A stretch of DNA of 22,198 nt from DAOPJM01 sp035399665 (GCA_035399665.1 DAOPJM010000032.1:1-22198), one strand, 5' to 3'. Positions 1 through 8,705 are shown, numbered from the stretch's first letter. Notes: generated from the sequence alone by a model not told the origin. Made by a program: numbers and translations.

Positions 1-18
1 CTCCGCTTTCCCCGTCAT
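1..18 (-). CDS. Possible start of a gene downstream of pyrG (partial)
   Basis: Reading leftward, an ATG at 18-16 is preceded by a purine-rich GGAGGGGGGA, a plausible ribosome binding site. It opens a frame (MTGKAE) that runs off the window. The same frame is open back to about position 87, so the start could also be further upstream. No convincing terminator lies between pyrG and this point, so it could be the next gene of a pyrG transcript. Six codons are too few to identify anything. Confidence 0.2.
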
Positions 19-150
19 TCCCCCCTCCGGCACTTCTTCCGTCTCTCCCAACCCGTTCAAGAGTTTACCCAGTATTATTTTACACTAACCGATATTCATG
101 CTAAACTGCCGCTGTCACCGAATAACGCCGACAGAGTGAGCTTGAAAGGC

Positions 151-1773
151 TTATTGCGCTGCTCCATACTTTAGCGCGGCCGCCACAAGCCCCGAAAAGA
201 GCGGGTGAGGGGCGTTGGGGCGGGACTTGAATTCGGGATGGAACTGCACGCCGATAAAGAAGGGATGCGTATCAAGCTCGACGATTTCGGCAAGGCCGCG
301 CTCAGGGTTGCGCCCCGAGACTGCCAGCCCCGCCTCGCGCAGGGGCGAAAGGTACTCGTTGTTGACCTCGTATCTGTGGCGGTGACGCTCGTATATCATG
401 GGCGTATGTCCGTACAGCTCAAAGGCGCGGCTGCCCTCCTTCAGCTTGCAGGCGTACGCGCCAAGTCTCAGCGTGCCGCCCAAATGCTCAAGATTCTGCC
501 GCTGGTCAGGCATAAGCGCGATGACAGGGTAGGGCGTTTCGGAATCGGCCTCGGTGGAGTTGGCGTTCACCATACCGCAGACGTTGCGGGCGTACTCTAT
601 CACGGCAAGCTGCATTCCAAGGCAAAGCCCTAAGAAGGGTATATTGCGCGTCCTTGCGTATCGAATGGCCGCCGTCTTGCCCATAAGCCCGCGCTCACCG
701 AAACCGCCCGGGACGACTATGCCATCAACGCCCGAAAGCAGGTTCTCACAGCCCTGACGCTCAACGTCCTCGGCGGCAATCCAGCGTATTTTCACCTTAG
801 CGCAATTGGCTATGCCGCCGTGGTGCAGGGCCTCCGCCACGGACAGGTATGCGTCATGCAGCTCAACGTATTTGCCGACTATGGCTATTTCGCATTCGTG
901 CTTGGGGGACAGCTCGGTTTCAACCATGCTCTGCCATGCGGACAGGTCGGGACTTAGCTCCTCACAGGCCAAATGCTCAAGCACGCTGCGGCACAGACCC
1001 TCGCGTTCGAGCATGAGCGGCACCTCGTACAGCGTTCTTCCGTTGAGGTTCTCTATGACGTCCTGCGGTCTCACGTTGCAGAAAAGCGCTATCTTGCGTC
1101 GAATATCGGAATTTAGGGGCAGCTGACTGCGGCAGACAATGACGTCGGGCTGTATTCCAAGGCTCAAAAGCTCCTTCACGGAATGCTGCGTAGGCTTGGA
1201 CTTCAGCTCGCCCGCCGCCTGAATGTAGGGGACGAGGGTCACATGGACAAAGCAGCTCCCCATAATGGGCAGCTCGGTCTTGAGCTGGCGTATGGACTCC
1301 AAGAAGGGCTGCGATTCTATGTCGCCCACCGTGCCGCCAATCTCGACTATCATGAAGTCGGGATGGCTCTCGTCACAGGCAAGGCGTATGCGCCGCTTGA
1401 TTTCGTCGGTGATGTGCGGAATAATCTGCACCGTGCCCCCATTGTAGCCGCCGCGCCGCTCGCGCTCTATGACCGTGCTGAATATGCGTCCGCTTGTGAC
1501 ATTGCTTGATTTGCTCAGCTCCTCATCGATGAAGCGTTCATAATGCCCTAAGTCGAGGTCGGTTTCAGCGCCGTCATGGGTCACAAAGACCTCGCCGTGC
1601 TGGTAAGGGTTCATCGTACCCGGGTCAACATTGAGATAAGGGTCAAGTTTCATCATCGATACCGTGTAACCCCGCGCCTTTAAAAGCCGTCCAAGGCTTG
1701 CCGCCGTGATGCCCTTGCCAAGAGATGATACTACGCCGCCCGTGACGAAGATAAGCTTGCTGATACTGTCCAT
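151..1773 (-). CDS. pyrG: CTP synthase (glutamine-hydrolysing)
   Basis: Cytosolic enzyme that makes CTP from UTP, ATP and glutamine, the last step of de novo pyrimidine nucleotide synthesis. The protein is 540 residues, normal for the family. The N-terminal synthetase domain (about 1-270) has the SSLGKG P-loop (16-21) and the family-typical LDPYLNVDPGTMNP stretch. The C-terminal class I glutamine amidotransferase domain (about 295-540) has the nucleophile Cys384 in GLCLGMQ and the His512/Glu514 pair in FHPE. The frame is open for 43 further codons upstream. I chose ATG 1773 because it gives the standard MDSISKLIFVTGG start and has GGAGG nine bases before it; the upstream part is the regulatory leader. 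It is separated from the hut operon by a terminator and its own promoter. Confidence 0.97.
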   Translation of the reverse strand: MDSISKLIFVTGGVVSSLGKGITAASLGRLLKARGYTVSMMKLDPYLNVDPGTMNPYQHGEVFVTHDGAETDLDLGHYERFIDEELSKSSNVTSGRIFSTVIERERRGGYNGGTVQIIPHITDEIKRRIRLACDESHPDFMIVEIGGTVGDIESQPFLESIRQLKTELPIMGSCFVHVTLVPYIQAAGELKSKPTQHSVKELLSLGIQPDVIVCRSQLPLNSDIRRKIALFCNVRPQDVIENLNGRTLYEVPLMLEREGLCRSVLEHLACEELSPDLSAWQSMVETELSPKHECEIAIVGKYVELHDAYLSVAEALHHGGIANCAKVKIRWIAAEDVERQGCENLLSGVDGIVVPGGFGERGLMGKTAAIRYARTRNIPFLGLCLGMQLAVIEYARNVCGMVNANSTEADSETPYPVIALMPDQRQNLEHLGGTLRLGAYACKLKEGSRAFELYGHTPMIYERHRHRYEVNNEYLSPLREAGLAVSGRNPERGLAEIVELDTHPFFIGVQFHPEFKSRPNAPHPLFSGLVAAALKYGAAQ

Positions 1774-1780
1774 ATAGCCT

Positions 1781-1822
1781 CCAAAATAAAAAATGCCTCC
1801 GTCTTCGAACCGAAGAGGAGGC
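1781..1822 (-). terminator. pyrG leader attenuator
   Basis: In the roughly 69-base pyrG leader an intrinsic terminator precedes the start codon. The stem pairs GCCTCC-TCTTCG with CGAAGA-(one extra base)-GGAGGC (1795-1822), and a T-rich run follows at 1781-1793 (TTTTTTATTTT on the minus strand). The 5' arm is C/U-rich. In Bacillus subtilis and Lactococcus pyrG (established knowledge) low CTP makes polymerase add extra G residues at a GGGC start. The poly-G tract then pairs with such an arm and prevents termination. Both elements, a GGGC start and a pyrimidine-rich arm, are present here. Confidence 0.85.
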
Positions 1823-1838
1823 TTTGCGTTTATGGTGC

Positions 1839-1876
1839 GCCCTTGTGAATATAGCAGTTTATATATCATTTGGCAA
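1839..1876 (-). promoter_or_regulatory. pyrG promoter and CTP-sensing start site
   Basis: Minus-strand -35 TTGCCA (1871-1876), a 17-base spacer and -10 TATATT (1848-1853). The predicted first transcribed bases are GGGC (1842-1839). The -35 matches five of six consensus bases. A GGGC initially transcribed sequence is the known signature for CTP-dependent slippage at Gram-positive pyrG genes. The exact start is inferred from spacing. Confidence 0.75.
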
Positions 1877-1963
1877 GCGAACGAGCCATATTTTACCGGC
1901 ATTTTACAACAGGGCGTTTATAAGAGGGTCAAATCCCGTGTTCACAGGTCAAAGCTCAGACGC

Positions 1964-1993
1964 AAAAAAAGCGCCGCACCGCTTTATAGGCGC
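1964..1993 (-). terminator. Intrinsic terminator of the hut operon
   Basis: On the minus strand a GCGCC/GGCGC stem (1989-1993 with 1971-1975) is followed by seven T (1970-1964). The stem starts inside the last codons of fchA, around its stop. It separates the hut operon from pyrG. Confidence 0.75.
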
Positions 1994-2616
1994 GTCATAA
2001 TCTTGGCGTAAATCTCGTCCAGTATGGGATCGACCTCCGCTATTATCTCACAGCCGCGCTTCTTGGCGGCGTCCACAAAGTCGGCGTCGGACAAGGAGCC
2101 AAGGTTGATAAGCACATTCAGCCAAGCCCCATGCAGAGCGGCCTTGAGCGAAAGCGCCGCCACGCCGAGGTCGGACAGGCAGTTGGTGTTGATTTTACCC
2201 GTGAGCGTCTCAAGCACGAGCGCGCCGACCCTGCAACGCTCCATCAGATGCAGAGGTTCAAGCGCCGCGCCCTCCGTGGCCTTTTCAATCGCGGCACGGC
2301 GGCAAGCCTTCTCCTCGTCAGTGGACTTGGGCAGGGCGAGAGCCGCCATTACATGGTTGAAAGCCTCGGTGTCCTCATCGATGCCCGCGGTCATGGCGGA
2401 GGCTATCTTCAGCGCCGAGTCCCTCGCGGTCTTCATCTCCTCCTCAACGGAGGCGTATTTCTTCTTGCCTATGGTAAGCTCGGTGGTCATTGCGCCAAGC
2501 CCCATACCCATCGCGCCCATGAGCGCCGACGCCGAACCGCCGCCGGGGGCGGGTGCGTTGCTCGCAAGCACTTCGATAAATTCGGCTACCTTCATTTCGG
2601 TAAGCTTTTTAGACAT
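1984..2616 (-). CDS. fchA: Formiminotetrahydrofolate cyclodeaminase
   Basis: Converts 5-formimino-tetrahydrofolate to methenyl-tetrahydrofolate and ammonia, the folate-linked end of histidine breakdown. The protein is 210 residues and matches the FTCD_C family over its whole length, with the glycine-rich APAPGGGSASALMGAMG near residues 21-37. In animals this domain is fused to formiminotransferase; here the two are separate genes (see ftcD). The start ATG lies inside the end of hutI: the genes overlap by eight bases and the ribosome site AAGGAG is within the last hutI codons, so translation is probably coupled. It is the last gene of the operon. Confidence 0.93.
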   Translation of the reverse strand: MSKKLTEMKVAEFIEVLASNAPAPGGGSASALMGAMGMGLGAMTTELTIGKKKYASVEEEMKTARDSALKIASAMTAGIDEDTEAFNHVMAALALPKSTDEEKACRRAAIEKATEGAALEPLHLMERCRVGALVLETLTGKINTNCLSDLGVAALSLKAALHGAWLNVLINLGSLSDADFVDAAKKRGCEIIAEVDPILDEIYAKIMTRL

Positions 2617-3847
2617 TGATTCTCTCCTTATTGTATATAATCTTACCCGCCTTGACGACGGTCTGAACTCGGTTGGTACCGTAGCGGTACATAAGGTGAT
2701 CGAGGTTGGGCGCGTCCCAAACCACGAGGTCGGCGTTCTTGCCCGCCTCGATTGAGCCTAAGGTTTCACCCTTTCCCATACAGCAGGCGGCGTTCAATGT
2801 GACGGCCGTCAGGGTCTCCTTGGGGGTGAGCCTCATGCGATAGCAGCCCGCGTGCATGGCGAATTGCAGCGATGAATTGGGCGTGGAACCGGGGTTGAAG
2901 TCGGAAGCTATGGCGACGGGAACGCCCCCTCCTATCATCGCCCGACCATTTGCATAGCCCTTGCCGAGATAGAACGAGGTCGCGGGCAGCAGACAGGCGA
3001 TAACGCCTCCCGCCTTCAAAGCCGAGACGCCCTCCGCGCCCGTCACGGCAAGATGCTCGGCGGAGGCGGCGTGAAGCTTGCCCGCAAGGGCGGTTCCGCC
3101 TATCTCGTCAATCTCGTCGCTGTGTATCTTCAGGCCCATCCCAAGCCTTTGTGCGGCAAGCAGTATTCTTTCGCTGTCTTTGGCGGTGAACACGCCGGTT
3201 TCGCAGAACACGTCGCAGTACTCGGCAAGCGCAGCCTTGGCGACTTCGGGCAGCACGACGTTCACCATGTAGTCCACATAGGCTTCGCGCCTTCCCTTGA
3301 ATTCAGGCGGGACGGCGTGCGCTCCAAGGTAGGTTGCGGCGATGTCGGGGTTCAAGCCTTTGAGCCTTTTTATCACGCGAAGCTGGCTTAGCTCGGTCTC
3401 AAGGTCAAGCCCGTAGCCGCTCTTCATCTCAAAGGCGGTGCTTCCGTAGCTCATCATCTCAAGCATAAGCTCCTCGGACTTACCGTAAAGCTCGTCCTCC
3501 GTCATGGCGCGGGTCGCGTTAACGGTGGAGAGTATGCCCCCGCCCGAGGCGAGGATCTCAAGGTAGGAAGCTCCCGCAAGCTTTTGAGCAAGCTCATGCT
3601 CACGCCAGCCCCCGAACACAAGGTGGGTGTGCGAATCGACAAGCCCCGCCGTGACAAGCCTTCCGCCCGCGTCCGTGGCGCTGTCCGCCTTGGGTATTGC
3701 GCCTTGACCCATCTCGGCTATAAGCTTGCCGTCCGTCAAGACCCATGCGTCATGCAAAATGCTGACGTCGCCCTGAGCCTTGCCCGACAGCGGAGCCTTG
3801 CCCTTGGCAGTGGCAAGCTCGCCTATGTTGAAGATTACGTTCGTCAT
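2609..3847 (-). CDS. hutI: Imidazolonepropionase
   Basis: Hydrolyses 4-imidazolone-5-propionate to N-formimino-L-glutamate, the third step of histidine degradation. It is a metal-dependent amidohydrolase of 412 residues, a usual length. Visible metal and active-site residues are His73 and His75 in DSHTH, His177 in GAHAVPPE, His242 in IHSDEID and Asp316 in SDFNPGS. The start is ATG 3847 with AAAGGGA upstream. It sits 24 bases after the small unknown gene and overlaps fchA by eight bases. A small hairpin just before its ribosome site is described separately. Confidence 0.96.
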   Translation of the reverse strand: MTNVIFNIGELATAKGKAPLSGKAQGDVSILHDAWVLTDGKLIAEMGQGAIPKADSATDAGGRLVTAGLVDSHTHLVFGGWREHELAQKLAGASYLEILASGGGILSTVNATRAMTEDELYGKSEELMLEMMSYGSTAFEMKSGYGLDLETELSQLRVIKRLKGLNPDIAATYLGAHAVPPEFKGRREAYVDYMVNVVLPEVAKAALAEYCDVFCETGVFTAKDSERILLAAQRLGMGLKIHSDEIDEIGGTALAGKLHAASAEHLAVTGAEGVSALKAGGVIACLLPATSFYLGKGYANGRAMIGGGVPVAIASDFNPGSTPNSSLQFAMHAGCYRMRLTPKETLTAVTLNAACCMGKGETLGSIEAGKNADLVVWDAPNLDHLMYRYGTNRVQTVVKAGKIIYNKERINV

Positions 3848-3852
3848 AGTAT

Positions 3853-3870
3853 CCCTTTCGTCAGCGAAAG
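3853..3870 (-). promoter_or_regulatory. Small hairpin overlapping the hutI ribosome binding site
   Basis: Between the unknown gene and hutI the transcript can form CTTTCG-CTGA-CGAAAG (3855-3870). Its 3' arm runs directly into the AAAGGGA that serves hutI. It could lower hutI initiation or protect the RNA. The stem is short (six pairs), so an effect is only inferred. Confidence 0.35.
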
Positions 3871-3871
3871 C

Positions 3872-4156
3872 TCAACGCACCATGGGGCCGTTTGAAACCG
3901 CCGCCCTTGCCGCCGTGTAATCCTTCCTGCGGCAGTAGAGGTAATAAATATAGTCGTAGTGCTGAGGATTGTCGGTTGCGGCAATCTGGAACTTGCTGTA
4001 TGCGGTGGAGTCCAACCTCATGCCGAACGCTCCGCGGGAACGCTTGGTGTTGACCTCATATTCAAGCTTTGCGGTCTTCATAGCCTGCTTCGCGGCGGCA
4101 AGCGCCTCGGCGGAGCTGTCCATAAAGACGAGTGCGCGGTTGAATATGGTAATCAT
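3872..4156 (-). CDS. Small unknown protein inside the hut operon (DUF2007-like)
   Basis: A 94-residue protein encoded between ftcD and hutI. The start ATG 4156 is chosen over one four codons upstream because GGGAGG lies right before it. No signal peptide or membrane segment is seen. The pattern is an N-terminal strand (MITIFNRALVFMD), a helix with alanine and lysine (SSAEALAAAKQAMKTA), a strand (KLEYEVNT), a middle loop and a C-terminal YYLYCRRKDYTAARAAV. This layout, including the final aromatic strand plus charged helix, resembles small ferredoxin-like DUF2007-type proteins of Firmicutes that carry a Y(I/V)(Y)VxKKDYxxA ending. That resemblance is from memory and is not proof. It lies 42 bases after ftcD and 24 before hutI, clearly co-transcribed. 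No role in histidine breakdown is established. Confidence 0.8.
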   Translation of the reverse strand: MITIFNRALVFMDSSAEALAAAKQAMKTAKLEYEVNTKRSRGAFGMRLDSTAYSKFQIAATDNPQHYDYIYYLYCRRKDYTAARAAVSNGPMVR

Positions 4157-4198
4157 GAAACCTCCCACAGCCAGACGGGTTATTCTCAGAAGAACGGC

Positions 4199-5092
4199 TT
4201 ACAGCAGATGGCTTTCAAGCACCTGATGCTTGTCGAACTTCTCTATCTTGAGGTAATAATCGGCGGTATCGACCAAGGCTTCCATGGGCGTCAAGCCTAT
4301 GATCTCCGACCCAATAACCCTCACGCCATAGCGCGCCGCCTCGATCTTGACCAGCTCGAACACGCGGTACAGGGGGGTCTGCTTGTAGTTGCACATATTG
4401 ATGGAGACCTGAGCGATGTTCCTGTCCTCCAACATGATGCCTATGGACTTGACCGCCCTAAGCCCGCCGCTCGACTCGCGGATTATCTTGGCTATGTTGT
4501 TGGCGATGTTAACGTCGGGGGTATCAAGGTTGATGTTGAACGCTATGAGCGGAGGCCTTGCGCCTACCGCGACCACGCCCGCCGTGGGGTGGATGCGCTC
4601 ACCGCCGAAGTCGGGGTGCCACTTAGGGTCGTGTACCTTCTCCGCCATGCCCTCAAACTGTCCTTTGCGAATGGCGGCAAGGTTCTTGCGGTGCGGAGCT
4701 GTCGCCGAGTCCTCATAGAGGAATACGGGGATGTCCAACTCATTTGCAATGCGCTCGGCAAGCTTTACGGAAAGCTCAACGCATTCCTTGGAGTCCATCT
4801 CCTTTATAGGAACGAAGGGGATGACGTCCACCGCGCCCATACGCGGGTGTTCGCCGTGGTGTACGTTGAGGTCGATAAGCTCCTCAGCCTTCTTGGCAAG
4901 CTTGAACGCCGCCTCGGACACCTGTACGGGATCCCCCAAAAGCGTAAAGACGCTGCGGTTGTGGCTCTCATCGGAAGAATAGTCCAAGAGCGTCACGCCC
5001 GGGGTGGAACGAATCTCATCCGCCACCGCCTCGATGACCTCTTTGCGCCGCCCCTCGCTGATGTTGGGGATGCACTCCATTATCTTTGACAT
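4199..5092 (-). CDS. ftcD: Glutamate formimidoyltransferase
   Basis: Transfers the formimino group of N-formimino-L-glutamate to tetrahydrofolate, releasing glutamate. The protein is 297 residues, covering only the two formiminotransferase subdomains, so it is the monofunctional bacterial form with its cyclodeaminase partner two genes further on. The start MECIPNISEGRR is the family hallmark. HHGEHPRMGAVDVIPF carries His82, which aligns with the catalytic histidine known for the mammalian enzyme. The start ATG 5092 has AGGAGG at good spacing, overlapping the hutU stop region (12-base gap). Confidence 0.95.
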   Translation of the reverse strand: MSKIMECIPNISEGRRKEVIEAVADEIRSTPGVTLLDYSSDESHNRSVFTLLGDPVQVSEAAFKLAKKAEELIDLNVHHGEHPRMGAVDVIPFVPIKEMDSKECVELSVKLAERIANELDIPVFLYEDSATAPHRKNLAAIRKGQFEGMAEKVHDPKWHPDFGGERIHPTAGVVAVGARPPLIAFNINLDTPDVNIANNIAKIIRESSGGLRAVKSIGIMLEDRNIAQVSINMCNYKQTPLYRVFELVKIEAARYGVRVIGSEIIGLTPMEALVDTADYYLKIEKFDKHQVLESHLL

Positions 5093-5104
5093 GCTGTTAA
5101 CCTC

Positions 5105-7102
5105 CTATTTTTGGTATGCCGCAATGGTGCTTTGGACAAGCTCGTCCGAAGCCACATTGGGCAGGGTTATGTAATCCGTTTCGGGATTCATCTCATTGTA
5201 TTCCTTGACCGTGGATATGGCGTTCGGGTTCCTTGCCCAAGCACGCCTTGCGACGCCGCCCATGGTATCCCAGGGCATGGCCATTGAGAGTACTGTGTCG
5301 ACCCTTTCACTGCCGTCTAAGACCATGCCGAAGCCGCCGTTTATCGCCTTGCCTACGCCAACGCCGCCGCCGTTGTGCAGGGCGATGAGCGACATACCGC
5401 GAGCCGCGTTGCCCGCGTAGCATTGCACGGCCATGTCAGCCATGATGTTGGAGCCGTCCTTGATGTTGGAGGTCTCCCTAAAGGGCGAGTCGGTGCCGCC
5501 CGTGTCGTGGTGATCCCTGCCGAGCATGACGGGGCCGATTTCACCGTTTCTCACCATCTCATTGAACCTGAGAGCTATTTTGAGCCTGCCCATCGCGTCC
5601 TGATAGAGTATGCGGGCTTGCGTTCCCACGACCATGTTGTGTTTGTCCGCGTCACGCACCCAGATGTAGTTGTCCCTGTCCTGATAGCGGCGGTTCGGGT
5701 CGATGCAGCTCATCGCGGCGGCGTCGGTCTTTAGCAGATCCTCATGCTTGCCGGAGAGACAGACCCAGCGGAAGGGGCCGTAGCCGAAGTCGAAAAGCTG
5801 AGGTCCAAGTATATCCTCCACATATGAGGGGAACACGAAACCGTCCTTCTCGTCGTGGCCGTTCCTGCATATTTCGGGTACGCCGGCGTCAAACACCGCC
5901 TTTAGGAAGCTGTTGCCGTAGTCGAAGAAATAGGTTCCGCGCTCAGAGAGACGGCATATCATGCGATAGTGCTGCTTCAGACTGCGGTTGACCGCCTCGA
6001 TGAAGGCGGGCTTGTCGTTTGCGAGCATTTCGGTACGCTGCTCAAAGCTCAAACCCTGCGGACAGTAGCCCCCGTCATATACGGCGTGGCAGGAGGTCTG
6101 ATCCGACAGAAGATCTACATGAACATCGTTCTTTACAAGGTATTCCAACAGATCGACGACGTTGCCGTGATAGGCTATCGCAAGGGGCTTTTTCTCGGCC
6201 ATGGCGTCCTTGGCCAAGGCAAGACACTCGTCCAAGCTGTCGGAAACCCTGCTAACCCAGCCTTGATCATAGCGGGTCATGATACGCGAGAGATCGACCT
6301 CCGCGATAATCGCAGCCGCGCCCGCGATCTCGGCCGCCTTACCCTGCGCGCCGCTCATGCCGCCAAGACCCGCCGACACAAAGAGCCTGCCCGCAAGGTC
6401 TTTATCCTTGGGGATGCCAAGCTTTAGCCTGCCCGCGTTTAGGAGCGTGTTGAAGGTGCCGTGAACTATGCCCTGAGGCCCTATGTACATCCATCCGCCC
6501 GCGGTCATCTGACCGTAGTTGGCGACGCCCATCGCGGCGGCACGGTTGAAATCATGCTGATTGTCAAACTGACCCACCATAAGCCCGTTGGTGAGTATGA
6601 CCCTGGGCGCAAGCTTGTGCGAGCGGAACAGCCCCACGGGGTGTCCTGATTCTATGACAAGCGTCTGCTCGTCGGTGAGAAGGCGCAGATAGTGCTGTAT
6701 AAGGCGGTACTGCATCCAGTTCTGGCAGACCTGTCCGGTTTCGCCGTAGGTGACAAGCTCATAGGGGTAGAGAGCGACGGCAAAGTCAAGGTTGTTGTCC
6801 ATCATGAGCTGGAAGGCTTTGCCCTCGATGCAGCGTCCCTCGTATTCATCCAAGGGCTTGCCCCATATACGTCCCTTGGGACGGAAGCGATAGCCGTAGA
6901 CGCGCCCCCGCGTCATAAGCTCGTCTAAAAATTCGGGAGCCAGCTGTTCATGAAAGCGTTCGGGGATGTAGCGCAGAGCGTTCAAGAGAGCAGTCTGCAC
7001 ATCGCTTTCGGAAAGCGCCGCCTCGCGCTTGGGTGCGCGGCGTATGCCCTCTTGAAATTCGGGCATGGGCGGCAGTTCGGTGATATTCAGGCGATAGTCC
7101 AT
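5105..7102 (-). CDS. hutU: Urocanate hydratase
   Basis: Cytosolic NAD-dependent enzyme that converts urocanate to 4-imidazolone-5-propionate, the second step of the pathway. At 665 residues it is of the long type (like the animal enzyme) rather than the roughly 555-residue type of Pseudomonas and Bacillus. Visible features are the NAD-binding glycine-rich SAGLGGMSGAQGKA (about 243-256), the CPQGLSFEQR region, and Cys448 in GPFRWVCLSG, which corresponds to the conserved active-site cysteine. The start ATG 7102 has AAGGAGG seven bases upstream. It is 12 bases after hutH, and the hutH stop lies at the edge of this ribosome site. Confidence 0.96.
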   Translation of the reverse strand: MDYRLNITELPPMPEFQEGIRRAPKREAALSESDVQTALLNALRYIPERFHEQLAPEFLDELMTRGRVYGYRFRPKGRIWGKPLDEYEGRCIEGKAFQLMMDNNLDFAVALYPYELVTYGETGQVCQNWMQYRLIQHYLRLLTDEQTLVIESGHPVGLFRSHKLAPRVILTNGLMVGQFDNQHDFNRAAAMGVANYGQMTAGGWMYIGPQGIVHGTFNTLLNAGRLKLGIPKDKDLAGRLFVSAGLGGMSGAQGKAAEIAGAAAIIAEVDLSRIMTRYDQGWVSRVSDSLDECLALAKDAMAEKKPLAIAYHGNVVDLLEYLVKNDVHVDLLSDQTSCHAVYDGGYCPQGLSFEQRTEMLANDKPAFIEAVNRSLKQHYRMICRLSERGTYFFDYGNSFLKAVFDAGVPEICRNGHDEKDGFVFPSYVEDILGPQLFDFGYGPFRWVCLSGKHEDLLKTDAAAMSCIDPNRRYQDRDNYIWVRDADKHNMVVGTQARILYQDAMGRLKIALRFNEMVRNGEIGPVMLGRDHHDTGGTDSPFRETSNIKDGSNIMADMAVQCYAGNAARGMSLIALHNGGGVGVGKAINGGFGMVLDGSERVDTVLSMAMPWDTMGGVARRAWARNPNAISTVKEYNEMNPETDYITLPNVASDELVQSTIAAYQK

Positions 7103-7114
7103 AAATAACCTCCT

Positions 7115-8665
7115 TTATGACTGCGAGATGGTAAGGTATTCAAGCTCGGGGAGTATTTCCTTTGCCTTATTGGTGATTCTTTCATCGCGAACGAGCAATC
7201 CCATTTGCTCGACGTCCAAGCGCAGCTCGACGTCATGCTCGTGGAAGGCGACGCGCTCGCGCACAATGTTGTAAATGGCGCGGTGTACGGGCGATATTTC
7301 GCTTCCCCTAAGGTCGATACCCTGACAGGCCGCCATCAGCTCAAAGGCGAGGACGGAGTAGAGGTTATCGACTATTGAGCGGAGCTGCCTTGCGGCGGTC
7401 GTGCCCATGCTGACATGGTCCTCCTGGTTGGCGGAGCTTGGAATGGAGTCCACTGAGGCGGGGTGTGCCAAGACCTTGTTCTCGGAGACTATTGAGGCTG
7501 AGGAGTATTGGCAAATCATGAAGCCCGAGTTCACGCCGCCGTTGGGGGTGAGGAAGGCGGGCAGCCCGCAGGAAAGTGCGGGATTGACCATGCGCTCTAA
7601 CCTGCGCTCCGATATGGAAGCAAGCTCCGAGGCGGCTATCTTCAAAAAGTCGCAGACTATGGCTATGGGTTCGCCATGGAAGTTGCCGCCGGATATGACG
7701 TCGCCCCTTTCGGGCAGGATTATCGGATTGTCCGTTACCGAATTGAGTTCAGTGGTGATAACGCCCTTGGCGTAGTTGATGGCGTCCACGACCGCGCCGT
7801 GAACCTGAGGTACGCAGCGAATGGCGTAGGCGTCCTGAACGCGCAGATTGCGGGAGGCCTCGGTGGTGGGGCTGTTTGCCATGAGGCGAAGAAGATTTCT
7901 CGCTGTGGCGGCCTGTCCCTTGTGGGGGCGAAGCGTGTGAAGCTCGGGATCGCAGGCGGAGGTCAGAGACGTCAGAGCCTCCATAGTCAAGGAGCAGCAG
8001 ATGTCCGCAAGAGCCGCGCCGCGGGCAAGGTCGTACCAAGCGAGGGCGGCAAGAGCCGTCATACACTGCGTCCCGTTGATGAGCGCAAGCCCTTCCTTGG
8101 CGACGAGATGATAGGTGGGGATATTCGCCTTTGACATGGCGGCGGCGCCGTCCATGCGCTCATTCTGATAGTACGCCTCGCCGCGTCCGATGAGGACGAG
8201 AGCGATATGCGAAAGGGGAGCAAGATCGCCCGAAGCGCCCAAGGAGCCTTGTTCGGGAACGACCGGAACGACGTTTTCATTCAGCATGGCGACAAGGGCT
8301 TCTATAAGCTCACGGCGTATACCGCTGTTGCCTATAAGCAGCGCGTTGGCGCGCAAAAGCATCATGGCGCGAACGACCTCGGCGGGGAGGGGCTGTCCCA
8401 CGGCCACGCAGTGGCTCAGGATAAGGTTCTCCTGAAGGAGGGCGCTCTTGTCCACGCCTATGGAAACCTTGGAGAACTCACCGAAACCCGTGGACACGCC
8501 GTAAACGCTGCGCTCCTCGTCAAGTATGCGAAGGACGAGTCTGCGGGCGCGTTCAACGCCTTCAAAGGCGTTGGGGTCTATTTCCACAGGTGCAAAAAAA
8601 CGGGCGACCGCAACGACGTCTTCAATCGTCAAGCTGTGCCCGTTTATCGTTATTTTGCGATGCAT
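7115..8665 (-). CDS. hutH: Histidine ammonia-lyase
   Basis: Deaminates L-histidine to trans-urocanate, the committed step of histidine degradation. The protein is 516 residues, normal length. The self-processed MIO cofactor tripeptide Ala144-Ser145-Gly146 is in GSLGASGDLAPLSH, and Tyr55 is in VYGVSTGFGEF. The frame is open 11 codons further upstream, but ATG 8665 gives the standard family N-terminus and has GGAGG upstream. It is the first gene of the operon hutH-hutU-ftcD-orf-hutI-fchA. A promoter is visible just upstream, and the region beyond it is interrupted by the N run, so any divergent regulator would be hidden. Confidence 0.96.
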   Translation of the reverse strand: MHRKITINGHSLTIEDVVAVARFFAPVEIDPNAFEGVERARRLVLRILDEERSVYGVSTGFGEFSKVSIGVDKSALLQENLILSHCVAVGQPLPAEVVRAMMLLRANALLIGNSGIRRELIEALVAMLNENVVPVVPEQGSLGASGDLAPLSHIALVLIGRGEAYYQNERMDGAAAMSKANIPTYHLVAKEGLALINGTQCMTALAALAWYDLARGAALADICCSLTMEALTSLTSACDPELHTLRPHKGQAATARNLLRLMANSPTTEASRNLRVQDAYAIRCVPQVHGAVVDAINYAKGVITTELNSVTDNPIILPERGDVISGGNFHGEPIAIVCDFLKIAASELASISERRLERMVNPALSCGLPAFLTPNGGVNSGFMICQYSSASIVSENKVLAHPASVDSIPSSANQEDHVSMGTTAARQLRSIVDNLYSVLAFELMAACQGIDLRGSEISPVHRAIYNIVRERVAFHEHDVELRLDVEQMGLLVRDERITNKAKEILPELEYLTISQS

Positions 8666-8705
8666 CACAAAACCTCCGAAGCAAAAGTCCACCGTCAAAG
8701 TGGGT

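Noticed and set aside
100..150. Terminator after pyrG (CTGTC/GACAG dyad)
   Set aside because: The stem has five pairs and no T run follows on the minus strand.
205..633. Plus-strand open frames across pyrG, and similar long frames opposite hut, argS and serS
   Set aside because: These are shadows of high-GC coding sequence on the other strand. The opposite frames have full family matches and ribosome sites; these do not.
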